A DNA stretch of 64,000 bases from Scilla litardierei (taxonomy: Eukaryota > Streptophyta > Magnoliopsida > Asparagales > Asparagaceae), in contig CM061136.1 of NCBI GenBank assembly GCA_030789695.1, positions 130,362,648 to 130,426,647 of the forward strand, written 5' to 3'. Each line of letters opens with the position of its first letter. Within the stretch, counting starts at the first letter, position 1. A program made the position numbers and the translations under genes. The notes below the pieces were generated by a model. The model had not been told where the DNA came from and searched no databases. It saw only the letters and a list, made by a program, of their open reading frames with translations. Below are positions 24,801-34,268 of the stretch, piece by piece.

Positions 24801-25857
24801 TGAAGCAATATCCATCCCCGCACACGACGGGCAAAATTACGCCCCGTCGTGCGTGTCGTACGCGGGGGTTAAAAGGCCTAGTCCGAAGCAATATGCATCC
24901 ACGCGCACGATGGGCAAAATTACGCCACATCGTGTGCATCGTGCGCGGGGTTAAAAGGCCTAGTCTGAAGCAATATCCATCCGCACGCACGACGGGCAAA
25001 ATTACGCCCCGTTGTGCGCGTCATGCACGTGGGTTAAAAGACCTAGTTTGAAGCAATATGCATCTGCGCGCACGACCGGCAAAATTAGACCAAGTTGTGC
25101 GCGTCGTGCGGTGGGGTTAAAAGTCCTAGTCTGAAACAATATCCATCCATGCGCACGACGGGCAAAATTACGCCCCGTCGTGCGCATCGTGCGTGGGGGT
25201 TAAAAGGCCTAGTCTGAAACAATATCCATCCGCGCGCACGACGGGCAAAATTACGCCCCGTCGTGCGCGGGGGTTAAAAGGCCTAGTCTGAAACAATATC
25301 CATCCGCGCACACGACCGAAAAATTACGCCCCGTCGTGCACGTCGTGCACGGAGGTTAAAAGGCCTAGTCTGTAGCAAATCCATCCGCGTGCACGATGGG
25401 AAAAATTATGCCTCGTCGTGCGTGTCGTGCGCAGGGGTTAAAAGGCCTATTCTAGAGCCATATGCATCCGCATGCACGACCGGAAAAATTACGCCCCGTC
25501 GTGCACGTCGTGTGCCGGGGTTAAAAGGCCTAGTCTGGAGCAATACGCATCTGCGCACAAGACCGGCAAAATTACGCCCCGTCGTGCGCATCGTGTGCCG
25601 GGGTTAAAAGGCCTAGTCTGAAGCAATATGCATCTGTGCGCACGACCGGCAAAATTACGGCCCGTTGTGCGCATGTACGCGAGGGTTAAAAGGCCTAGTC
25701 TGAAGCAATATCCATCTGTGCCCACAACAGGGAGTATTACGCCCCGTTGTGCGCATCGTGCGCGGGGCTTAAAAGGCCTAGTATGAAGCAATATCCATCC
25801 TGGCGCACGACTGGCAAAATTACGCCCCGTCGTGCACGTCGTGCGCACGACAGGTAA
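21835..25857. repeat. 83-bp tandem array, about 48 copies, each with a GC-rich hairpin
   Basis: The block GTTAAAAGGCCTAGTCTGAAG recurs 48 times between 21871 and 25770, on average 83 bp apart. Each unit continues CAATATCCATCCGCGC, then GCGCACGACGGG-CAAAATTACG-CCCCGTCGTGCGC, a dyad that can pair over about 12 bp across the unit junction. Most differences are single bases, many at CG sites (CG to TG or CA), as expected from methylated DNA. The many Arg-rich ORFs of 60-119 codons on both strands arise because the unit length is near a multiple of three and are not genes. Confidence 0.95.
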
Positions 25858-25987
25858 TTTGTTTGATAAACAACATCAAGCCATACAGATGATACATGTG
25901 CACATTTTGGCAGACATGATAAAAATTTATGCTACCATGTGGACAATATGATACAAAAAATCATATTATATTGATACAACGTTATAG
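25858..25987. other. AT-rich junction between array and MULE remnant
   Basis: No feature recognised apart from the end of the last satellite unit. Confidence 0.4.
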
Positions 25988-26229
25988 CTTACAATAAATC
26001 AATGTCATCAATGGTAGCAATATGGGTAACATATATTTTAATTTCTTACATAAAACAATGTCATCAATACCTACTAACATTTCTTTCAATTTCTGCATCC
26101 TTATCTCGTACCCAACAGGCCATCCTGCTGCCATAGCGTAATGGCTTCTTTGCCAAATAACTGAAGTCGGAGGGACAGGACCGGCGGCTACCCTCCATGA
26201 TTCAATGGCAATGCTAACTCCTTCAACTT
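25988..26229 (-). pseudogene. Open stretch downstream of the MULE fragment, unidentified
   Basis: An ATG-less open frame on the minus strand of about 80 codons, including SWRVAAGPVPPTSVIWQRSH and MAAGWPVGYEIRMQKLKEML, ending at TAA near 25988. It reads like protein rather than random sequence. It follows the transposase remnant on the same strand and could be a later exon of that gene or a captured host exon. No family is recognised. Confidence 0.3.
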
Positions 26230-26259
26230 TTTTTCAATATCAACATTCTTGTCCCTTTT

Positions 26260-26808
26260 TCATCGGTGACGTGCATTATAAATTGATTTGATGGAGGTTG
26301 CATTGAAGGCTGGATTTTCCCTCAGGACTTTCAAAATTTCAGCCGGCCTCAGCGTGCTATTTGCCAAATCTCTCAATGATTTCATCTCCATTCCCTGCAA
26401 CTTCCCTTCATTGGAATGGCCCTCGACATAATTAGCAGCTTGATGGTTGTGCCTGCCATCAACGACTATTAACCTCCACTCCTCAATACCAACGCCGACG
26501 CCCACCATATTACCACGCAATGACAAACGGACATTGACACTTCTTGGTTTTAACTGGCCTGTCGGTCTTTTTTCCTTTCGGTGTCCCCTATAAATCCCGC
26601 TTCTTTCACTTGCAAAGTAAACAGTATGAATCCTATTGGATGTTTTACTCAAACTCGTCGACATGGTAACAATCACATGGCCGATGGTCTTTATCCACTC
26701 AAACAGCTCGTCTCTACTCTTAAAAATTTTTACGGTAGTAAATTCTTTTGTAAAATCCATATTATCATGTATCAAACAATTCATACAACTAATTGGACTT
26801 GGAATCAA
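26260..26808 (-). pseudogene. Mutator-like (MULE/FAR1-type) transposase N-terminal fragment
   Basis: The protein shows the FAR1/MULE DNA-binding region: FKSRDELFEWIKTIGHVIVT, VYFASERSGIYRG, then WRLIVVDGRHNHQAANYVEG and TLRPAEILKVLRENPAFNAT, IKSIYNARHR, as in plant MULE transposases with a WRKY-GCM1-like zinc finger. The cysteine motif is missing in this frame, but CQCPF is readable at about 26541-26527 in the next frame, so two compensating indels hide it. The frame stops right after NARHR, and the DDE catalytic domain is not found nearby. A dead fragment; whether it belongs to the same element as the array is unknown. Confidence 0.75.
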
Positions 26809-28317
26809 ATATTTACTGCATTATTGCAGAAAAGATAAATCAATAGAACCTTGGATTTTTGTACCTTCTCCATCAAACTAACTGTATCTGCATGCATGTA
26901 AAATCACCAAATTTCTACATCATTTTCTACCTATTTGAATGAGAATTTCAACTGCAGTGTACTTAAAAGTATATACTTACCAAATGGCAAATCTCGATAA
27001 TCATTACTTTCAAACGCATGAAAGCAAGCAAATGCTCCTTTATCCTAGAAGGTCCGCTGACCGCTGAGATCTTCTGGGAAGATTTGAAGGTGTATTTTCA
27101 TTGCGTAGTTAGCCTGATTTCATTGGAGTCATTTTCTACCACCTTCCCATTCCCTTTACATGCATCTACATCATGAAGGATATGGTCCACATTGAAATTG
27201 TCGGAGTAACTTTCAATTTGTCTTCCATTACCATGGTATATATCAAGCAGAACGAAGTAATGGTTAGAATTTGTCCTGTTAAACTGAGAAACAAACATAT
27301 AACTAAAATAATATGTCCAAATAAAATAGCGCCGCTAAGTGCACAGTTAGAGAGATGGTGTATGCACAGTTAGAGAGAAGATGCCAGTTGAGCTGTTCAG
27401 GATGGAAAATGAAACTACTGGCGTTGTAATAAAGAAGAATAAAAAATATGAAGAAGCAAAGAACATCTTCGAGTCCATATATAAGTGATGTATTCAATTT
27501 CAGCATCACATCACTTGCCTCTAGTATATTGGCCATCTTTGTGTGTTGTAGCCGAAGCATTCATGAAAAAAATAATAGCATGTTAAAGAAAAAATATTGT
27601 ACAAGTAGAATCAAATAGAAACAGATTGAATACTATCATCACGAAGTGTAGTGGTTGATGAGGTCTTGTGGGTATGGACGCCATTTATAGACGAGTTGGA
27701 CTGCCAATGGATGAGGATGCGACTACAGTTGAGTTACTGTGAGTCTACGGAAAGAACCCGTGAGTCTACAGTTGTTGTGCTCCTGAATATACAGAATATA
27801 CAGATGTTGCACTATGAGTAATTTTTGAGGGTAATCTCATATTTCTTAATGAGCACAAAGCGACAAATTGATTGGATGGGTTTGTGCGGTAAGTAATTTT
27901 CCAATCTTTTCTGTTGTGTGCATTGAGTAAAGTCTGATACGTTTTGTTTTACTCGCTCTATTATGTAGAATCACGCAGACTCCACTATACAGTGTACACA
28001 CACGGTCTCACATCTGATAACACCACTGTACACACACGGCTTATAGTGGAACCAATTAATCCGCACGCACAATAGAAAAAATTTGATTGTTTTTGTTGCG
28101 CTGGAAAATAAAGAATTTTACGAGTTTTTGACAGAGAGTAATTTTCTTAATAGCATCAATTTTGCTCAAGGCACAAAACGGTTCAGTTTCCTTGTTTTGT
28201 GAGGAGAGTAATTTACCTCTTTTTCAGCTCAGCCTAAAATACTTGGGATTACGCGTTTTTCTCGGTGGGATTACGCGTTGAGTAAATAAGATGTTCATTC
28301 CCGAGAACCCTAGTATT
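26809..28317. other. Unassigned region with scattered satellite-like motifs
   Basis: Only short ORFs (for example minus 27098-27298) without recognisable domains; that one could be an upstream exon of the MULE gene. From 27840 on, isolated motifs such as TTGTGCGGTAAGTAATTTT, GTTGTGTGCATTGAGTAA and ATTACGCGTTGAGTAAATAAG occur. They recall the GTTGTGCGC half of the satellite dyad followed by GAGTAA. Confidence 0.4.
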
Positions 28318-28968
28318 ACTGTAGGATAACGGACTTAATACTCATCAATTTGAATGGTTAATTTTGCTATAAATGGACCGTGAATGCCCTAGGTGTCCTG
28401 AAGATGCGTATGAAATCGGAGGAGTATAAGATGATGCAGTCATCTCCCAAATATGCTCCTCTCCCAGGTCTGCAAAGAGAAGAATGGCCCCTGGCATTTG
28501 GACCCTGGATGGCCGCCCTGGGTCACATAGGTTGGCCGTGCATGGCTACCATTCCTCTGAGGCACAAGCACTCCCTCCTGTTCTTTTCGATCTCTTGGCT
28601 CGCAGCCAAATTGGCTAAATCTGACTGTGGATGAAGCAGATCATAATTGTCCATTTCCTCCTGCAGATTTCCAATTTTGGCTGCGAGCCAAGAGATCGAA
28701 AAGAACAGGAGGGAGTGCTTGTGCCTCAGAGGGACGGCAGCCAAGCCCAGCCAACCTATGGGACCCAGGGCAGTCATCCAGGGACCAAAGGCCAGGGGGT
28801 CATTCTTCTCTTCGCAGACTAGGGAGAGGAGCATATTTGGGAGATGACTGCATCAGCTTGTACTCCTCCGATTTCATATGCATCTTCAGGGCACACAGGG
28901 CATTCACGGTCCATTTAGAGTGAAATTGACCATTCAAATTGATGCGTATAAGTCCGTTATCCTACAGT
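28318..28968. repeat. Long foldback: 297-bp inverted arms with 56-bp loop
   Basis: 28318-28614 and 28671-28968 are reverse complements, roughly 85-90% by eye, separated by 56 bp. A transcript would fold into one long hairpin. Each arm, read outward-in, contains a gene-like start: ATGGACCGTGAATGCCC giving MDRECPxCPEDAYEIGGV, then DAVISQICSSP, interrupted in the left arm by a TAA. GTAGGATAACGGACTTA at the outer ends also appears near 30335 as GTAGGATCACGGACTTA. No TIR or target duplication was recognised. Confidence 0.85.
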
Positions 28969-29560
28969 GAGCCCTCATCTTCTCACAACTTCCTCTACTT
29001 CTCACCATTCAAATTCATGGGAATCGGAGTTCCTCTCGGTGTCTTTGAAACGGCTTCATACTTGACTGCATGTTACAACGACACTATGCAAACATTCATA
29101 TCCAGCCTATGATGGCAGAAAATCGGCAACGACAGTAATAAACGTAACGAAGATGGTCGCCCGATGAACTTGTAGAAGTTGAAGGGAGAAGCACACAGAT
29201 CACACCGACAATTTATCTCGTAAAGAGCCCCTTCATTGCAAACATCTACGAAGACAATCATATGTATCTGTTTGTAAGAGCATAGGCTAATGTATCAGTT
29301 TGGATCTGTATCAGTATGTACATCAATATATTTGAATGGCTGGGTCATTTTGAAAATGTCATCAATTTGAATATGTATGAGATTTAATCTAAAATTTTGC
29401 AAGCAGTTTCTGAATTTGATTGAATATGTCTTCAGATTGAATAAGTATCAGATTTAATCTAAAAGCTTGCAAGTAGTTTTTGAATCAGATTGAATAAGTA
29501 TCCGGTTTAATCTACAATGTTTTAAGATTGAATAAGTATCAGACTTAATCTAAAAGTTGG
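28969..29560. repeat. Duplicated segment, copy 1 (partner 30395-31290)
   Basis: Shares with copy 2 GAGCCCTCATCTTCTCACAAC, AATAAACG.AACGAAGATGG, the long block from CAGATCACACCGACAATTTA to TGTACATCAATATATTTGAA (about 29195-29335), and the following AT-rich units with GAATAAGTATCAGATTTAATC repeated about every 50-75 bp to 29560. A reading frame with VPLGVFETASYLTACYNDT (about 29030-29090) resembles one in copy 2. Captured gene fragment suspected. Confidence 0.7.
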
Positions 29561-30394
29561 CTCTGTAGACTCGAGGGGTCTCTTAGGTAGACTAAAGGTC
29601 CAAATATATCGTCGTTGTGAGCAATTATGTTGGTTATGTGCGTTGAGCAATTTTGATCGCGGCTATAAATTTTCCAACGCGCTTCCCAACGGTCAAACAT
29701 TCTTGGGAAAATCATCTATATGGTATCAATCTGCTGTAGATTCCCGTGCAATCTCTTGTATATTCACGAGAACTCCGTTGTAGCATGACGGGGTCTTCGA
29801 TGTAGCCACAAAGTAGAATTCGATTCCATGCGTTGTGCCTGGTGCACATTGAGCAATTATCATCCTCATCAAACAAAACAATTCGATTCCATGCGTTGTG
29901 CGTTCTGCACATTGAGCAATTCCCGTTTTACATCGGTTTTGTGCGGTGAGCAATTCTGATAGTGACTCGCTCCTATGTAGAATTACGAGGACTCTAGTGG
30001 ACGCAGGCTGGGAGAAAAATTTACTCACCGTGCACAACGGGCTAAACAATAACGCATTGTGCGGGGTATTAAAAAAGGTGAGTTGGTGGTATTATTACTC
30101 AGAGCGCACACCCCGCTGTGAGCGGGGGTTAATAGCCTTGTTTTGAAGTAATATTCATACGCGCGCATAACGATTAAAATTATACCCCGTTGGGAGCGTC
30201 ATGTAAAAATAGTTGCAGTGGTTAAATTACACCACGTACACAACTGCATGTAAAGTTATAATCGATGTGGATTAAACTTGGGCGGTTTGCACGTTGAGTA
30301 AATAAATGTTGATTTCCAAGATCCATTGCATTACTGTAGGATCACGGACTTATTATACTCTTCGTTTTGATTGGTCCAATTCCCCTGTAAATGG
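29561..30394. other. Unassigned region with satellite-like dyad motifs
   Basis: No gene recognised. Motifs such as GTGCGTTGAGCAATTTTGAT (29639), GCACATTGAGCAATTATC (29846), CACATTGAGCAATTCCCG (29908) and CACCGTGCACAACGGGC (30026) occur in both orientations. A stretch at about 30110-30200 (GAGCGGGGGTTAATAGCCTTG, AAGTAATATTCATACGCGCG, GATTAAAATTATACCCCGTTG) is a diverged single copy of the 83-bp satellite unit. Confidence 0.55.
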
Positions 30395-31290
30395 CGGACA
30401 ACGAGCCCTCATCTTCTCACAACTTCCTCTACTTTCTTCTATCTTCATCATCTTTATTTTCCCACACAACCTCCGTATGGAAACAATAAGTTCTTCTGCT
30501 GTTTGTGCATGCTTGATATAGATATGGACGATAGCATTCATCCAGTAGTCTTTTCACGAAAAGGTAAATGGTTGATGTTGGAAACTTACGTAATGACGGT
30601 AATAAACGCACTACGAAGGGCTATCGTCCATTTATAATCAAGCATGCCTGACAAAGGGCTTCCAAATGTGAGGATTTCGCCTTCCACCATGCCAGTCCCT
30701 GACACAGGGCACCCAGGGCAGCCACCTAGGGCGCAGGGTCAGGGGGACATCACCAGCACATTGTGTCAAGTATGATACATACTTGACAGCTGGTTACAAC
30801 AACGCCATCAATGACGACAGTCCTATCCTGCCTACGGTAGCAGAAAGTGGGCAACGACGTTAATAAACGCAACGAAGATGGTCGCCCGAGGCGACCATCT
30901 TCGTTGCGTTTATTAACGTCGTTGCCCACTTTCTGCTACCGTAGGCAGGATAGGAGTGTCGTCATTGCAGGCGTTGTTGTAGGGTGAAGCACGCAGATCA
31001 CGCCGACAATTTATCCCGTAAAGAGCCCCTTCATTGCAAACATCTACGAAGATAGTCATATGTATCTGTTTGTAAGAGCGTAGGCAAATGTATCAGTTTG
31101 GATTTGTATCAGTATGTACATCAATATATTTGAATGGGTGGGTCATTTTGAAAATGTCATCAGTTTGAATATGTATCAGCGTTGATCTAAAAGTTTGCAT
31201 GCAGTTTCTGAATTTGAGTGAATATGTAGCCGAGTTAATCTAAAATGTCTTCAGATTGAATATTTATCAGAGATAATCTAAAAGTTTGCA
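30395..31290. repeat. Duplicated segment, copy 2 (partner 28969-29560)
   Basis: Same blocks as copy 1 with extra sequence inside: about 30440-30780, including an ATG-led stretch from 30393 (MADNEPSSSHNFLYF), and the palindrome at 30800-30977. The fragment YDTYLTAGYNNAINDDS near 30775-30825 is the counterpart of the ASYLTACYNDT reading in copy 1. No complete gene. Confidence 0.65.
30800..30977. repeat. Near-perfect palindrome, arms about 87 bp, 3-bp centre
   Basis: The left arm ends GAAGATGGTCGCC (30886), the centre is CGA, and the right arm starts GGCGACCATCTTC (30890). Complementarity runs through TTAATAAACGCAACG and GCCTACGGTAGCAG with only about one mismatch until ACGACA near 30810, then weakens. 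One arm matches the single copy at about 29105-29165, so the palindrome formed by inverted duplication of part of that segment. Confidence 0.9.
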
Positions 31291-31915
31291 TGTGGTGCAC
31301 ATTGGAATTAAAATTAAAGCATCTAACAAATATGCTCAAAGCGCAAAACGGGCAAATTTATTCCCGTATGCGCGTTGAGCAAATTTGTTATCGACGCTAC
31401 TTTTGCTTAACGCGCACAACGAGCATAATTCTGCTAGTTGTGTGTGTTTAACAATTGTTCATAAAATACCTTATATGCTCAAAGTGAACACCTGACTTTG
31501 CTTGTTGTGCGCTTTGAGCAATTATGTTAACAATTAAAAATTTGCTCACCGTGCACAGCTGCCATAAACTTCTTTATTAAGAGCATTGAGCAATTGAAAA
31601 ACTTGCCGTTTGATATTCCGCCTAGAGCAATCTGTGGAAGTTACGTCTATGAGCGGTGAGCAGATTTTCTCAAGGGGTGAAAGTGGGTCATAACGGGTAA
31701 AAATTTTAACTTGTTGTGCGCTTCGAGTAAATTCTGTAGTTTAATTTGCATATTTTACTCAGCGCGCACAACGGTTATAATTTAACACAATTTGAACCGT
31801 TTTACGTGCTGAGTAATCTTACACAGATTGACATCAGTAACGGTAAGCGTTATTAATCGCGACGCTGAGAACAATTTTGCCCGGTTGTGCGCGCTGAGTA
31901 ATACAACCCCTCGCT
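31291..31915. repeat. Dispersed dyad motifs (GTTGTGCGC...GAGTAA and complement)
   Basis: More than ten imperfect copies in both orientations, for example GCTCAAAGCGCAAAACGGGC (31329), GTATGCGCGTTGAGCAAAT (31364), TAACGCGCACAACGAGC (31408), TTGTTGTGCGCTTTGAGCAA (31503), TGTTGTGCGCTTCGAGTAAA (31712), ACTCAGCGCGCACAACGG (31755) and GGTTGTGCGCGCTGAGTAAT (31883). They share the CGCACAAC(G)GG core with the 83-bp satellite but are not in tandem. No coding sequence. Confidence 0.7.
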
Positions 31916-32481
31916 AATCCTTTTTATCTAACACACAAGAAGTAGCGGCATCAGCTTATACGTCTCGGTGTGGTTCGTCTCAAATTTTCTAGTACCATCA
32001 TCCAATACTTCTGAGCGTCCTTCGATTCGCTTCCATTATCGAACTCGAACTTCTGGTAATCAAAAATCGAATGCTACCCTCCTTAAAATAGACGTAGCTA
32101 AAGTTCAGGTGAAATATTCTAAGAAGGTTAATTGAAAGGTTATCAAGCTAAAGGAAGGGTGACGATGTTGAAGTGAAAGAATGGTTCAACTTATGATAAA
32201 TCAATCTAACTGCTAGCAAATGACGTTACTAGGGAAGGCATATCCAAAGAATGAAACACGAATTTCTAGACAAGGGTTAAGAGTTCAAAGAAGGTGATAA
32301 GAATCAAGGTAGACCTAATGAAGATGGTAATAAGGACGCTTTACACGTATATCCAATACAGGTGAACACTCGAGACATCTTGTACTCGAGAGTTCTATTT
32401 GAATATTTTATACTGTACACCCTGATCTTGATATATTGTTCACGAGGTAGTTAGTGCAGACCTGCATAGGCCACCAAAAAT
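31916..32481 (-). mobile_element. Truncated internal start of the Ty3-type element with LTR 32482-36648
   Basis: On the minus strand the sequence just after the LTR reads ATTTTTGGTGGCCTATGCAGG, matching in style GGTTTTAGTGGTGACCCCATGCAGG after the 5' LTR of the TR-GAG element. The rest has no gag or pol signature and ends near the dyad-motif region. The left boundary is a guess. Confidence 0.45.
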
Positions 32482-33390
32482 TGTAACGACCTGTTCCTGG
32501 GGCCCGTTACTTTTTGATATTTACGCAGGTCCTACAGTTAACCAGTGAAAACAAAATAGCCACGATGCAGAGATGTACAAAAATACCTAAATAGTGTCCA
32601 ATTATTGCAATCCATACTGTACAAAATGTTCCAACAACGTACATGAGGAAAGAAAATACAACTGAAAATAGCTCTGAAAGCTGCGGTCTCATGGTCAAAC
32701 TCTGGCGCTATTAACTCAAGAGCATCTACCTCCATATGTACGTCGTCTGCGGTGCCACGGAGATGGAACTATAGGTAACTCACAATAATTCTAGCAATAG
32801 AAATAAAGTGGTGCAAAAGTATGGAACATACTATGGTAAACAAAAGATGATCTTACATGTGCAAAAAGTAAAGCAAGAACAGACATGCATTTATGAGCGA
32901 AAAGTAAAGTACTGGTGGCTGCTCAAGTGTGGTAAGTAAAGTGCATGTAATGCATAAGGTAAAGGTGACTGTGCAAGTGCAAAAGTAACGACTGTGGCAT
33001 GGCATATGGTAGCAACAATGTTTTGACCAACAGGCAATGTGATGACAATAGTAAGACAACCAGGTAGACGTAGTAACCCTTAAGAAAAGATGAGCGTCGC
33101 TTGACTATCTAATAGTGTAGGCATGCCTAATAATAAGAAGTCTAGTTTAACTCCCAAATCAGCCAGGCAATCAGGGCTTGAAGGCACAGGTCACTTCTAA
33201 GACCGCAGGACAAGTCCTTTGATTGACCAACCCACTTCCCATTCCTTTCTAGACACTGATTCAGTAGTAATTTAAGACCGCTTATTATTATACCGTTCTA
33301 TCACGTTCGAGTAGTCTCGACTTAGCCATTAGTCGTAACAGAACAATGATATCGAGTCAAAATAATGGTATCAATCAACTAGTGCAACAT

Positions 33391-33836
33391 CAATCAAACT
33401 AGTGCAACAGTCTTAGCTCGAGTGTACGATATGCAACCAGAAGTGCACCCATCCCACGGAGCAACCCATGGAATATCTACCTACCATCCCCTGCAGGGTG
33501 ATGGTACAGCTTACCAAATAAGGGTGGACCCGGTCACTCCCGCACACTTCGTATCTCAAGACTACCCCGTATACCGTGTATTACGTTATACTAGTATTCG
33601 TATCAATATGGCCTCATGGGCCCTGGTATCAATCAAGCTAGTGCAACAGTCTTAGCTCGAGTGTACGATATGCAACCAGAAGTGCACCCATCCTACGGAG
33701 CAACCCGTGAAATATCTACCTACCATCCCTTGCAGGGTGATGGTACAGCTTACCAAATAAGGGTGGACCCGGTCACTCCCATACACTTCGTATCTCAAGA
33801 CTACCCTGTAACCCGTGTTATATCACATTACACATT
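33391..33836. repeat. 240-bp direct repeat in the LTR
   Basis: Two copies, each starting AATCAA.CTAGTGCAACAGTC and containing GATATGCAACCAGAAGTGCA and GGTGATGGTACAGCTTACC, nearly identical. A diverged single copy lies at about 19640-19750 in the related fragment. Confidence 0.9.
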
Positions 33837-33837
33837 T

Positions 33838-33906
33838 ACAACCGTATCCGTATCCATATCCGTATCTGTATCCGTATCCGTATCCGTATCCATGTCCGTG
33901 TCCGTG
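33838..33906. repeat. (TATCCG)n hexamer tract
   Basis: About eleven units of TATCCG with variants (TATCCA, TATCTG, TGTCCG). Followed at 33945-34010 by CAACAATACATA/CAACAACGTGTA repeats. Confidence 0.9.
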
Positions 33907-34100
33907 TGGCCTTATAGGCCCATCATTTCGTACATCCAACAATGTGTACAACAATACATACAACAACGTGTACAACAATACATACAACAACGAGTACAAC
34001 AAATACATATATATGGTATTTTCTTGCTGGAAAGTCAAGGCAGAGACCTCAACAGAGAATGTCAGTCCTGAGCAATGCTTTGAAGTCCAACAACTATAAT

Positions 34101-34268
34101 ACCGATCCATGCTTCGAGCATGCAGTAATTCCATAAAGTACACTATCTCGATTTCTAAAGTTAGAATTCTATGTGACTTACTCCCGGTTCATGCTTCGAG
34201 CATGCGGTAATTCCATAAAGTACACTATCTCGATTTCTAAAGGTAGAATTCTATGTGACTTACTCCCG
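34101..34268. repeat. 83-bp direct duplication in the LTR
   Basis: Two copies joined head to tail, each with CATGCTTCGAGCATGC, CCATAAAGTACACTATCTCG and TCTATGTGACTTACTCCCG; only about four differences. Each copy holds the perfect palindrome GCATGCTCGAAGCATG. Confidence 0.9.

Noticed and set aside
21840..25848. Many Arg-rich ORFs of 60-119 codons in the array
   Set aside because: Shadows of the 83-bp repeat on both strands; no start context and no family.
21835..25857. CRISPR array
   Set aside because: There are no constant repeats with unique spacers; the whole 83-bp unit is repeated, no cas genes exist, and the genome is a plant's.
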